Origin: an uncultured Prevotella sp.
Lineage (GTDB): Bacteria > Bacteroidota > Bacteroidia > Bacteroidales > Bacteroidaceae
Direction of reading: 5' to 3'
Assembly (NCBI GenBank): GCA_902477645.1
Contig: CABSIA010000051.1
Location: 1-17,429, forward strand
Length of the DNA: 17,429 nt
Part shown: piece after piece, positions 6,393 through 14,373 of the stretch
Layout of the letters: every line of letters begins with the position of its first letter
Position numbering within the stretch: the stretch's first letter is position 1
Translations under genes and position numbers: made by a program
Notes under the pieces: generated by a model
What the model saw: only the letters and a program-made list of their open reading frames with translations
Database searches by the model: none
What the model was told of the DNA's origin: nothing

Positions 6393-7261
6393 ATTCATTC
6401 TATACATCTCCTATTCGCGATTTTCTTATTGCTAAAGGCAATTCGTTCGAACTTTTAAATGATTTCGATTTTAAGTTCGATATGATTTTTGCCGACCCAC
6501 CATATTTTCTTTCAAATGGTGGTATATCGTTGCAAGCAGGGAAAGTTGTATGTGTAGACAAGGGTACATGGGATAAAGGAAAAACACAGGCAGAGATGGA
6601 CGAATGGAATAGGCTGTGGCTAAGATTGTGCAGAGATAAGCTGAAAGATAATGGGACAATTTGGATTTCAGGCACATATCACAATATATTTTCTGTGGCA
6701 AACAATCTTACCCAGCTTGGATATAAGATTTTGAATGTTGTGACTTGGCAAAAGACAAATCCTCCATGTAATATTTCGTGTCGTTTTTTTACTTATTCTA
6801 CAGAATTTATTATATGGGCAAGGAAATGCCAGAAGGTCCCTCATCGGTTTAATTATGAATTGATGAAAATACTTAATGATAACAAACAAATGACAGATGT
6901 TTGGAGACTTCCTGCTATTGGAAGATGGGAAAAAACGTGTGGAAAGCATCCTACACAAAAACCTTTGGCTTTGTTGACACGTATAATACTCGCTTCTACT
7001 GCTCCTGGAGATTGGATTTTTGACCCTTTCTCTGGTAGTGCGACTACAGGTATAGCTGCTAATTTGTGTAATCGAAGATTTGCTGGAATAGAACAAGAAG
7101 AAGAATATTGTCAAATGGCTAAGGCAAGAAGGATAGAAATAGAAAATAAAAATGTTGCAGATGACTTTAGAAGACATATAGTAGATTTTAGAAAGATATT
7201 TGCTGATAGAGATACTTTGGCAGAAGAATTAGGAGATTACAACAATGTGTGTCCTTGGTGA
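6377..7261 (+). CDS. dpnA: DpnA-type second DNA adenine methylase
   Basis: N6-adenine/N4-cytosine methyltransferase of the beta class (target-binding region between the catalytic and SAM motifs), expected to methylate GATC and, as known for DpnA, able to act on single-stranded DNA such as incoming transforming DNA. Catalytic DPPY is at 40-43, followed by FLSNGGISLQAGKVV; the C-terminal SAM motif is FDPFSGSATTG (215-225), preceded by KHPTQKPLALL. Length 294 aa is a little above the DpnA norm. Its start sits 16 bases inside the endonuclease gene. Having two methylases of different classes plus the endonuclease makes this a complete DpnII-like system. Confidence 0.9.
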   Translation: MSKKIDSFYTSPIRDFLIAKGNSFELLNDFDFKFDMIFADPPYFLSNGGISLQAGKVVCVDKGTWDKGKTQAEMDEWNRLWLRLCRDKLKDNGTIWISGTYHNIFSVANNLTQLGYKILNVVTWQKTNPPCNISCRFFTYSTEFIIWARKCQKVPHRFNYELMKILNDNKQMTDVWRLPAIGRWEKTCGKHPTQKPLALLTRIILASTAPGDWIFDPFSGSATTGIAANLCNRRFAGIEQEEEYCQMAKARRIEIENKNVADDFRRHIVDFRKIFADRDTLAEELGDYNNVCPW

Positions 7262-7297
7262 AAGAAAATTGAAATAAAAATATAAAAAATCTATTTT

Positions 7298-7882
7298 ATG
7301 GCAAATGTTTGTGATACTCAGTATAAGGTTACAGGCTCACGCAATGCTGTTTTCGGTCTTTGGAATACGCTCCAAGAGTTGGGGGTGAATAATAGAAATG
7401 TGGATTTGAGTCTTTTGGCTGAGCACTATGGTATTGACTTTAAGAAGAAAGATATTTCGGTAAGGGGGCATATTTGTTGGGCTAAGTATGAGGAGAAGGA
7501 GCAAGAAAATTTTGCTCTTTTGTCATTTGATACAGAAAGCGCATGGGCTTCATGCGAGCTCTTCTTCGAAGAATTAAACAAGGCCCTTAAAAATGAACTT
7601 TCCATCAGTTGGAGAGAAATAGAACCTTGTTGCAACGTTTTCTATACACATAGCGAGAATGGTTTCTTTCTCGAAGAATGCTATGTTACAGCATATGGAA
7701 ACCTTTTTGATGATTGTGAAGGTGCTTATTCAACAATTGACGAAGCAATTAATATCTGGTGTGGAAAAACAGGTGTTTCTAAGGAAGGAAGAACAGAGAA
7801 AGAGATGATAGATTTTATCGATGACTTTGAGTATGAGGACGAGGATACAGGTTTTTGTATTAACACCATAACTTTTGATTGA
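7298..7882 (+). CDS. Hypothetical acidic protein, distantly Api92/DUF1281-like
   Basis: Not recognised with certainty. It begins 36 bases after dpnA on the same strand with no visible promoter or terminator between, so it is probably the fourth gene of the operon. The start MANVCDTQYKVTGSRNAVFGLW resembles the opening strand-helix of small 'MANxCxNxxxxxG' proteins (DUF1281/YubB, Api92-like ferredoxin-fold), and the middle SISWREIEPCCNVFYTHSENG followed by an aromatic strand has the same flavour. The C-terminus is very acidic (FIDDFEYEDEDTG). There is no signal peptide, membrane segment or catalytic motif. Related small proteins are often carried by plasmids and mobile DNA. 194 aa, AT-rich like the dpn genes. 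An acidic partner could be an inhibitor or DNA mimic, but this is speculation. Confidence 0.7.
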   Translation: MANVCDTQYKVTGSRNAVFGLWNTLQELGVNNRNVDLSLLAEHYGIDFKKKDISVRGHICWAKYEEKEQENFALLSFDTESAWASCELFFEELNKALKNELSISWREIEPCCNVFYTHSENGFFLEECYVTAYGNLFDDCEGAYSTIDEAINIWCGKTGVSKEGRTEKEMIDFIDDFEYEDEDTGFCINTITFD

Positions 7883-7976
7883 CATCACCTTGATATTTGT
7901 AAACCTTTGAAATTGAATATCTTAAATACATACTTCAATATTTTATTACAGAAATACTATAGAAAATAGAAAAGAA

Positions 7977-8014
7977 AAAAGGTGAAGATTGCACACAAGC
8001 AATCTTCACCTTTT
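7977..8014. terminator. Bidirectional intrinsic terminator
   Basis: Perfect 16-bp inverted repeat, 7977-7992 against 7999-8014, with a 6-base loop (ACACAA). The arms start with AAAA and end with TTTT, giving a T-tract on either strand. It lies exactly between the convergent hypothetical gene (stop 7882) and ygiQ (stop 8019) and so should end both transcripts and mark the right boundary of the AT-rich accessory block. Confidence 0.88.
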
Positions 8015-8018
8015 AATT

Positions 8019-9974
8019 TTATTTCTTCCCTCTTCCGTTCTTATTGTCTTTCCGTCCTTTCTTTACTTGTCCATTATTATTGAAGTTTGGGTTAAAGGAC
8101 TTTTTCTTTCCGCCATTGCTATTGTTATATTTGCCGACAGGTTTGGTGGCAGTTGGGGCATAATCGTATAGCTGTGGGATGAGGTCAGGGCGACCTATGC
8201 GACGAAGCTCACGCTCAATGGCGTTGCGTTCCTCTGGCTTATACCAGAAGAAGAACTGGCGCTGTGCAAGTTTCTCGCGTGGTGTCTTTGCGCTCTCTAC
8301 AGGCTGTAGGGTATATGGGTCGTAGCCTGTATACCATGTCTCGGTGCTAATAGTCATTGGAGTAGGGGTAAAGTCCTGTACCTGCTCAAGGTGGAAGTCA
8401 AGCTTCTTCGTTATTACGGCAAGCTCTGCCATATCCTCCTCGCGGCATCCCGGATGTGAGCTTATGAAGTAAGGAATTATTTGCTGTTTTAGTCCTTCTT
8501 CCTTGTTTATGCGGTCGAATATGCGCTTGAATTCGCTAAATTGTTGGAACGGAGGTTTGCGCATCAGATAGAGCACACGGTCGGAAGTATGCTCAGGCGC
8601 AACTTTCAGTCTGCCGCTCACATGGTTTTTTATCAGCTCCCGGGTGTATTCCTGCGCCGCCTTGTTTGTCTTCTCGTCTTTGCTGCAGTGCAGAAGCAGG
8701 TCGTAACGGACACCGCTGCCTATGAAACTTTTCTTAATTTCGGGCAATGCGTCGACAGCTCTGTATAGGTCTATAAGAGCGGAATGGTCGGTATTGAGGT
8801 TGGGACATATCTGCGGGTGTATGCACGACGGGCGTTTGCATTTCTCGCAGGCTTTTGGATTGCGGCCAGACATTCCATACATGTTTGCCGACGGTCCTCC
8901 AAGGTCTGACAGATAGCCTTTGAAATCGGGCATCTGTGCAACCTTTTTTACTTCCTTAAGAATGCTTTCCTTTGAGCGGCAGGTGATGAATTTGCCCTGA
9001 TGCGCGGATATGGTGCAGAAGGCGCAGCCGCCGAAACATCCGCGGTGTATGTTCACGGAGTGCTTAATCATCTCGTATGCCGGAATGCGCTTGCCTTTGT
9101 ATTTTGGATGTGGCATTCGGGTGTAAGGCAGGTCGAAAGATGCGTCGAGCTCTTCTGTGGTCATGGGAGGATATGGCGGATTTACCACGGCATATTTGCC
9201 GTCAACCTCCTGCAGCAGCCTTTGCGCATGCATTTTGTTTGACTCTTCCTCTATATGTCTGATGTTCTCTGCCTGAGCCTTCTTGTCACGAAGACATGTC
9301 TCGTGAGAATGCAAAACGATGTCGTCTTGGGTTATTCCGCCGCTAATATCGGCCTTGCGTGCCAGATATACAGTTTGTGGAATATCGTGGATGCTGTCTA
9401 TGCTGTTGCCGTCGGCAAGTTGGCGGCTAAGTTCCAGTATGGGCTTTTCTCCCATTCCGTAGATGATGATGTCGGCACCCGACTCACAAAGTATGCACTT
9501 CATGAGCTTGTCTTGCCAGTAGTCATAATGCGTGAGCCTCCGCATAGAAGCCTCGATGCCTCCAAGAGCCACAGGCGTATCGGGATACAGGCTTTTAAGA
9601 ATGCGTGTATAGACTATGGTTGGATATTCTGGTCTGCAGTCGTGTCTGCCGTCAGGACTATAAGCGTCCTCACTGCGCAACCGTTTGTTTGCAGTGTATT
9701 TGTTTACCATAGAGTCCATGCAGCCTGGCGCTATTCCGAAAAACAGCTTTGGCTTGCCAAGTTTCTTGAAGTCGCGGTAGTCGCCGTGCCAGTCGGGTTG
9801 CGGAACAATAGCCACCCGGTAACCGGCTTTCTCAAGTGTGCGGCCAATTACAGCTGCGCCAAATGAGGGATGGTCTACGTATGCGTCGGCAGAGAACAGG
9901 ATGATGTCAAGCTCGTCCCATCCACGCAGCTCACATTCCTTCTTTGTCGTGGGAAGGAAGTCTGATAGTCTCAT
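8019..9974 (-). CDS. ygiQ: YgiQ family radical SAM protein
   Basis: Radical S-adenosylmethionine enzyme of the YgiQ family (UPF0313); the reaction is not established. The N-terminal part (about 20-100) resembles a B12-binding-type domain with SADAYVDHPSFG and GYRVAIVPQPDW. The [4Fe-4S] motif is CFGGCAFC (313-320). A further cysteine group, CEKCKRPSCIHPQIC, follows at roughly 385-400 and may hold a second metal site. The C-terminal 40 residues are low-complexity, rich in K, N and G, and probably disordered and nucleic-acid-binding. Length 651 aa fits the family. The start ATG at 9974 gives the conserved MRLSDFLPTT beginning. Only a repeat-rich spacer precedes it, and I see no clear promoter there. 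Confidence 0.92.
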   Translation of the reverse strand: MRLSDFLPTTKKECELRGWDELDIILFSADAYVDHPSFGAAVIGRTLEKAGYRVAIVPQPDWHGDYRDFKKLGKPKLFFGIAPGCMDSMVNKYTANKRLRSEDAYSPDGRHDCRPEYPTIVYTRILKSLYPDTPVALGGIEASMRRLTHYDYWQDKLMKCILCESGADIIIYGMGEKPILELSRQLADGNSIDSIHDIPQTVYLARKADISGGITQDDIVLHSHETCLRDKKAQAENIRHIEEESNKMHAQRLLQEVDGKYAVVNPPYPPMTTEELDASFDLPYTRMPHPKYKGKRIPAYEMIKHSVNIHRGCFGGCAFCTISAHQGKFITCRSKESILKEVKKVAQMPDFKGYLSDLGGPSANMYGMSGRNPKACEKCKRPSCIHPQICPNLNTDHSALIDLYRAVDALPEIKKSFIGSGVRYDLLLHCSKDEKTNKAAQEYTRELIKNHVSGRLKVAPEHTSDRVLYLMRKPPFQQFSEFKRIFDRINKEEGLKQQIIPYFISSHPGCREEDMAELAVITKKLDFHLEQVQDFTPTPMTISTETWYTGYDPYTLQPVESAKTPREKLAQRQFFFWYKPEERNAIERELRRIGRPDLIPQLYDYAPTATKPVGKYNNSNGGKKKSFNPNFNNNGQVKKGRKDNKNGRGKK

Positions 9975-10000
9975 GTCAATTTTGAGTTTGGAATTTTGAG

Positions 10001-10085
10001 TTACGAATTATTCTCGCTTCGCTACGATTGGGAATTGAGAATTTGAAATTATTAATTCAAAATCGGCTTTGCCGATAATTCGTAA
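10001..10085. repeat. Intergenic inverted repeat between ygiQ and the 101-aa gene
   Basis: The spacer 9975-10107 is simple AT-rich sequence with short recurring words (TTACGAATT, AATTCGTAA). An 11-bp perfect inverted repeat pairs 10001-10011 with 10075-10085. Within it a GC hairpin, ATCGGC-TTT-GCCGAT (10062-10076), is followed on the minus strand by TTTT, so it could end transcription of the leftward 101-aa gene. Such spacers are common debris in Prevotella genomes. Confidence 0.5.
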
Positions 10086-10107
10086 ATTAAAACTCGTAAT
10101 TCGTAAT

Positions 10108-10413
10108 TCAGATTACTTCGTTTTTGCTTTTCCAGTCTACATACAGCAATATCAGCTTGTGGAGTCCGAACGCCTTCATGTTGCTGTTGTAGATGATGTC
10201 GAGACAAAGGTCGAGAAGGTCTTTGTCTTGTCCTGCCTCAGACTCGAGCATTGCGCGGACGTTGAGTTTCAGCTTGTCGAGCACTGTTTCGTCTATGATG
10301 CCGTTGCTGTCTATAAGGTCGCGGAGCAGAGAATATTTTTCTATGGTCTGCAGATGCAGGTCGCTTACTTCGATAGAGCGTGTGCCTGACTGGTTTGCTT
10401 GAATTTTGTACAT
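10108..10413 (-). CDS. Conserved hypothetical protein, 101 aa
   Basis: Small soluble, mainly helical protein with no recognised domain. Sequence features: MYKIQANQSGTRSIEVSDL at the N-terminus, several leucine-rich amphipathic helices, and a hydrophobic LHKLILLYVDWKSKNEVI end. There is no signal peptide or membrane segment. The ATG at 10413 is the first plausible start. It lies between the ygiQ gene and the large amidase-like gene, on the same strand as both, but is separated from each by repeat-bearing spacers, so it may be its own transcript. Codon use is like that of its neighbours, in favour of a real gene. I cannot name a function. Confidence 0.7.
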   Translation of the reverse strand: MYKIQANQSGTRSIEVSDLHLQTIEKYSLLRDLIDSNGIIDETVLDKLKLNVRAMLESEAGQDKDLLDLCLDIIYNSNMKAFGLHKLILLYVDWKSKNEVI

Positions 10414-10424
10414 AGTTTTATAAG

Positions 10425-10502
10425 GAGCCCCCTAGCCCCCGGTGGGGGAATTTAAAATAATATTTATTTGTTGCATCCCCCCGCCGGGGGGCAGGGGGCT
10501 TT
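10425..10502. repeat. GC-rich intergenic inverted repeat (two facing copies)
   Basis: Two nearly identical units face each other. The left is about 10425-10450 (AGCCCCCTAGCCCCC then GGTGGGGG); the right, reversed, is about 10475-10502 (AGCCCCCTGCCCCCC then GGCGGGGGG). Each is itself a C-run/G-run hairpin, and an AT-only spacer of about 25 bases separates them. It sits between two leftward genes, just after the stop of the amidase-like gene. It resembles the scattered intergenic GCCCCCTAGCCCCC repeats of Bacteroidetes. The second hairpin may act as a terminator. Confidence 0.65.
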
Positions 10503-10506
10503 GCTT

Positions 10507-13353
10507 TTATTCGAGAAATTTCAGTATTCCTTGCATTATGCTGTTCCGTTTCTCACGGTCGGTGATGCATTCGAACGGAAATGCGAGAGTGAAGGCGGAA
10601 TAGTCGTTGCCTTTGTATGCCACTCCTGCACTGTAGCCATTGGCGTATTGCAGGGGGCAGAAGGCAGACTCTGTAGGTGTCAGGATGTCGCATCGTGTCG
10701 CCGCATAGTGGTCGGCATTGAGCTGGCGGTAGAAATCGAATTCCGTGCCCATGCCCTTAATGCCTGCTATGGTGTCTGTGCGCATAGAAGCCTCGTATCT
10801 GACTTTTAGAGTCGCATCAAGCCACTGTCTCTCATCTGGTTGTCTTAGGTCGGAGCCTATATATGCGCCGCTTGCCATTATATTGCCATGGTTGAGCGTA
10901 TATGAGCGCAGTTTTTGCTGCATTGCGGGAGTCACAGATTTGTAATATGCAGGATTTGCGGCATCGAACTTTTGCAGTCCGCAGGCAATGTCTACAATGT
11001 CAAAGTTGTTAAGGTCTATGATACCTCTCTCTATAGCCTCGGCTGAGGAACTTGAGATGTTGTAGCGTTTTGCGGACGCAATGGCATCGGCGTGTGTTGT
11101 TACATAGTCGAATGTGTTGCCAGCAATGAAGTTGCCTGCCAGCTCGTCACCGCAACATCCTAATCCCCATCCTTCTTCTATTCCCATTCTCGACTTGTCG
11201 AAACATAGCTGTTTGCCGTTCCATCCTGCTGTAAGGCCATAGCTTACGCCCGGGTCAAGGTCCATGTCGAAACCCTGTTCGCGCGCATTCTCCCTTACGG
11301 CTGGTGCCGACAATCTGGTGAACGCATTGGCCACAAGGACAGTTCTTGTGGCTCCGGGTTGATAACAAGCCGAAAGAGTCTCTGAGGGGAAGCTCTCGCC
11401 ACCTCTGTTTACTGCAGTGACTTTGAACGAATATACTACTCCCGGCTCAAGCTCCATGGTATATGAAGAGCCTTTCACGTTGGTGCCGTTGTCGAAACCT
11501 CCCGTGCCGGCAGCCACATATATATTGTATGATGTAGGTGTGGCTGTAGGCTCAAGCTCGTCTTTCTGTGCCTTCCATGTCAACCGTACCTTGTTTCCGT
11601 CGGTAATAATAGCTGTGAATGAGTGAGGTGCCAAAGGCTGAACTATGTATGGTTTGCGGTGCATTTCAGATACATAGCGCAGTATGGTTTTGTATATTGA
11701 GCGTGCCATGGTGAATTTGAAATTCGGGTCTTGCCCGAGTCTCATGTCGGGAAAGTTCTGATGTGACAAAGTCTCGAGAATAGCCGAAGGCACTTCTGGC
11801 AGTCTCGTCTCACTGTAGTTTCTGTCCCACAGATATCGTCTGTTCCATTTCTTGTAGTGGAACGACAAGTCTCTTGTCACTCCTGCTAAAAGAGCAGACG
11901 CAAAGTCCATGGATGCCATTCGTGATATGCCGGCATTTAGCCTGCCGTCGTTGAAGTCGGTTGTGCAGACGGCCAGTGAGCCCACGATGCTTTTGCAGTC
12001 ACGTTCATATCCTGCATCGCTGTGTATGGCAAGCGAAAGCTCAATGGGGACTTTTTTTCCGGCTTTTGCCGGAACGTACGGAGAGCCTCCTGCAAGCCAG
12101 TTTGTCATCAGCGATCGGGTGTTTATATCGTCGGCATAGTCGTTGGTGCCGTTCCTTCCGCTATAAATAGAGTAGGGGGCGCCAGCCCATTGCGCATAGT
12201 ATCGTGCTCCCTCCAACGCTCTCGGATATCCGCTTGCCGTGCCGCCACGGATTATATTTCCCATGCCGCCGCCAAATCTTACGGCATCGGCAGTCACCAC
12301 TCCTTTCTTTTTGCTTTGGTTTGAGAGGGTGACGCTGTTGTACATGTTCTCTCCCGCATCGAAATCGAAAGTTCCAAGATATACCCATGTTCCGCCTCCC
12401 ATCTTCTGGTTTACGATGAATTCGGTTTCCTGTCCCTTGTGTCTGACGGTATAGTGTGCGTCGTCAACGCTGTTTGGCAGAGTCTGATAGCTTACATAAA
12501 CAGCATATCGTCCTGCCTTTTCAAAATGTGGTTGCCATAGGGCGACGGCTTTGTCTGCCTTTTTTGTTGTCCGTATCATTCGGGCTGTGCCCATGGCGAA
12601 CGGGTTCTCCCCGTCTCTCAAAACGCTGTCTCTCAATGTAAACCCTTTTTCTTCCGTATTTGTCCACGGGGCGTTTGAGGAATGTTCCGAATAGAACGAC
12701 TTTGCCGAGCAAGAGCCACGGTCGTTGTCAACAATAATTTCCCTTCGTTGCCAGTCGCGCTCTCTTGGGGTGAAAACCGTTGCGCCTGCGTTTTCGAGCA
12801 TAGGTATAAGAAAAGGCACCACGATGGTCTGGGTAAACAGGTCTTCTGTGGTGCAGAACAGATTAGGGCGCTGCCATTTCCAGAAGCCTTTCTTCTGGTC
12901 GTAGTAGCGTCCGTGGCTTGCCCACAGCGACAAATGTCTGTTGGCAAGTCCGTGGCTTATGTTGTTTGGTCTTGAAACATTCGATACCCATTGCCGTCCC
13001 TTGTACTCAATATCTTCCCAAAGGTCGGCACCGTCGAAGTTGGTTATGTTTCCTGGCACATAGTCTTCGAGGGGCATGCCGTTGAGCATTACCTTAAGTT
13101 TCAGCTTGCCGTAATGTTTTGGCAGTCCTTTTTTTATTTTCTTATAAGTCTTGCTGACCAGCTTGTCTGTTATCTCCTGTTGTGCAAACTCCTCATCCAG
13201 CGTCACGGTAACAGTGTTGTTCTCGACTTTTGTCTTCCATTCTGTTTCCTGTGCGGTGATGCCTGTTGCCGTCAGCATAGAAAAGGCGATTGCCGCCAAA
13301 CGTGCCGTGTAGCATTTCCTCAGTATTCCGATACCTGTGTTGCTATGTCTCAT
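10507..13353 (-). CDS. Secreted amidase-like protein with golvesin-type and Fn3 domains
   Basis: Large exported protein (948 aa), of the kind annotated in Bacteroidetes as 'golvesin C-terminal-like domain protein' or 'xanthan lyase'. Signal peptide about 1-34, hydrophobic core in 18-32. I read an Amidase_3-like (N-acetylmuramoyl-L-alanine amidase) fold split by an insert: WASHGRYY (H147) matches the GHG motif, E170 may be the second ligand, then AIHSDAG (H444) matches SIHANA and AILETLSHQNFPD (E527) the final glutamate strand. Between them, about 250-362, is a golvesin/CBM-like beta domain ending ADAVRFGGG. A fibronectin type III domain follows (about 576-665), then a conserved 280-residue domain of unknown role. 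Cell-wall or glycan binding and hydrolysis is the likely activity. It begins 3 bases after the acyltransferase stop, so they share an operon. Confidence 0.82.
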   Translation of the reverse strand: MRHSNTGIGILRKCYTARLAAIAFSMLTATGITAQETEWKTKVENNTVTVTLDEEFAQQEITDKLVSKTYKKIKKGLPKHYGKLKLKVMLNGMPLEDYVPGNITNFDGADLWEDIEYKGRQWVSNVSRPNNISHGLANRHLSLWASHGRYYDQKKGFWKWQRPNLFCTTEDLFTQTIVVPFLIPMLENAGATVFTPRERDWQRREIIVDNDRGSCSAKSFYSEHSSNAPWTNTEEKGFTLRDSVLRDGENPFAMGTARMIRTTKKADKAVALWQPHFEKAGRYAVYVSYQTLPNSVDDAHYTVRHKGQETEFIVNQKMGGGTWVYLGTFDFDAGENMYNSVTLSNQSKKKGVVTADAVRFGGGMGNIIRGGTASGYPRALEGARYYAQWAGAPYSIYSGRNGTNDYADDINTRSLMTNWLAGGSPYVPAKAGKKVPIELSLAIHSDAGYERDCKSIVGSLAVCTTDFNDGRLNAGISRMASMDFASALLAGVTRDLSFHYKKWNRRYLWDRNYSETRLPEVPSAILETLSHQNFPDMRLGQDPNFKFTMARSIYKTILRYVSEMHRKPYIVQPLAPHSFTAIITDGNKVRLTWKAQKDELEPTATPTSYNIYVAAGTGGFDNGTNVKGSSYTMELEPGVVYSFKVTAVNRGGESFPSETLSACYQPGATRTVLVANAFTRLSAPAVRENAREQGFDMDLDPGVSYGLTAGWNGKQLCFDKSRMGIEEGWGLGCCGDELAGNFIAGNTFDYVTTHADAIASAKRYNISSSSAEAIERGIIDLNNFDIVDIACGLQKFDAANPAYYKSVTPAMQQKLRSYTLNHGNIMASGAYIGSDLRQPDERQWLDATLKVRYEASMRTDTIAGIKGMGTEFDFYRQLNADHYAATRCDILTPTESAFCPLQYANGYSAGVAYKGNDYSAFTLAFPFECITDREKRNSIMQGILKFLE

Positions 13354-13356
13354 AGG

Positions 13357-13911
13357 CTAAACCTCTCCTATAGTAAACAGTTCGGGATGCTTGCCCTTGA
13401 AATCCTTGAAATACAGTTTTATCTCTCTCATTTCTTTCTCCACATCGCCTGACGGGATTAGGCTCCGTGTGCATACAATGAGTTTTTTCTCATAGTCTAC
13501 GCCATAGAGCAGCAATGGAATTTGTGCTTTTTGGGCAATGAAATATGCGCCCTTTTTCCATTCTGGGTTAAGCGATCTTGTTCCTTCAGGAGTTATGCAC
13601 AGATGAAACGTCTTCATATCCTTTGCCTGCTGTGCAAGGTTGTCTGTCATGCTGCTGTGCCTCGATCTCCATACGGGTATTCCTCCCATCGCCCTGAATA
13701 TTGGGCCGAGAGGCCAGAAGAACCATTCCTTTTTCATCAGGAAGTTCGACTTTATGCCCTCAGCTTTAGCGTAGAGCTGGCCTATAAGGAAGTCCATGTT
13801 GCTTGTGTGGGGAGCCAGACAGATGATGTATTTGTCGGGATGGCAGACGGTTACGTTTTTCTGCCATCCCATAAGTTTATATAGGATATACTGTGCTATT
13901 TTTTGTATCAT
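13357..13911 (-). CDS. PlsC-like acyltransferase (1-acyl-glycerol-3-phosphate family)
   Basis: Glycerolipid acyltransferase family, membrane-associated, probably transferring an acyl chain in phospholipid or surface-lipid synthesis. The catalytic HX4D motif is HTSNMD (H35-D40) and the substrate-binding PEGTRS is at 108-113; FRAMGGIPVWRS (72-83) is the usual intermediate block. At 184 aa it is one of the short versions without an N-terminal membrane anchor, apart from the weakly hydrophobic first 15 residues. It sits between a conserved 90-aa gene (14 bases upstream) and the amidase-like gene (3 bases downstream), so the three are probably one leftward transcript related to the envelope. Acceptor specificity cannot be read from the sequence. 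Confidence 0.88.
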   Translation of the reverse strand: MIQKIAQYILYKLMGWQKNVTVCHPDKYIICLAPHTSNMDFLIGQLYAKAEGIKSNFLMKKEWFFWPLGPIFRAMGGIPVWRSRHSSMTDNLAQQAKDMKTFHLCITPEGTRSLNPEWKKGAYFIAQKAQIPLLLYGVDYEKKLIVCTRSLIPSGDVEKEMREIKLYFKDFKGKHPELFTIGEV

Positions 13912-13925
13912 GTATTGTTGTGCTT

Positions 13926-14198
13926 TTATCCCAATGCGTTTATGTGGTCAACTATTTCCGAAGCCTGTTTCATGAATTCGGCTTTCAGTTTGCGGAAATA
14001 GTCTTTTTGTCTCATTCCCGGTTCCGGATGCGATACTCTTCTGATGAAGTCATCGTGGAAAACCAGTATGGATGCCATAATGTTGTTTACGCTTTCCTCG
14101 TCAACGTTGCTTGCGTATAGTGTTGTCGCAATGCACTCCGCAAACATGTCACCACATACAATGTTAATGATTTGTTTAAGTTCTCTTCTGTTAGCCAT
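13926..14198 (-). CDS. Conserved hypothetical protein, 90 aa
   Basis: Short, soluble and largely helical protein with no known domain, of a type I recall being widespread in Bacteroidales. It starts MANRRELKQIINIVCGDMFAE, and contains FHDDFIRRVSHPEPGMRQKDYFRKL and an amphipathic C-terminal helix. It is first in the leftward operon, 14 bases ahead of the acyltransferase gene, and has a recognisable -7 box about 30 bases upstream. Length, spacing and composition support a real gene. Function unknown. Confidence 0.72.
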   Translation of the reverse strand: MANRRELKQIINIVCGDMFAECIATTLYASNVDEESVNNIMASILVFHDDFIRRVSHPEPGMRQKDYFRKLKAEFMKQASEIVDHINALG

Positions 14199-14229
14199 AA
14201 TGTAATGATGCTTTTATATTTGTTACAGG

Positions 14230-14260
14230 CAAAGATATGAAAAAAAAAAGAAAGTACGCA
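14230..14260 (-). promoter_or_regulatory. Promoter of the leftward 90-aa/acyltransferase/amidase operon
   Basis: On the minus strand TATCTTTG (14237-14230) matches the -7 consensus TAnnTTTG, 31 bases before the start codon. No good -33 TTTG is seen. The spacer that would separate the two elements contains a run of ten T on that strand (A at 14240-14249 on the plus strand). Confidence 0.6.
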
Positions 14261-14300
14261 TTGAGAGCCAAAAAAAATATCAAAAACATTGTTTTTCTTT

Positions 14301-14329
14301 CCTTTTCTCATAGAAAAACAGTAATTTTG
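14301..14329 (+). promoter_or_regulatory. Promoter of pfp
   Basis: TAATTTTG (14322-14329) matches the Bacteroidetes -7 element, 44 bases ahead of the pfp ATG. The -33 region is T-rich but has no clear TTTG at the expected spacing. The intervening leader contains the short palindrome TGAATTATTCA. No Shine-Dalgarno is evident; the AAAAAACAAGAAA leader is typical of highly expressed Bacteroidetes genes. Confidence 0.6.
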
Positions 14330-14373
14330 CATCTGAAATATGAATTATTCATCTATAAATAAAAAACAAGAAA

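Noticed and set aside
9255..9866. 203-aa frame antisense to ygiQ
   Set aside because: ygiQ carries clear family motifs in the opposite strand over the same bases; this frame shows none.
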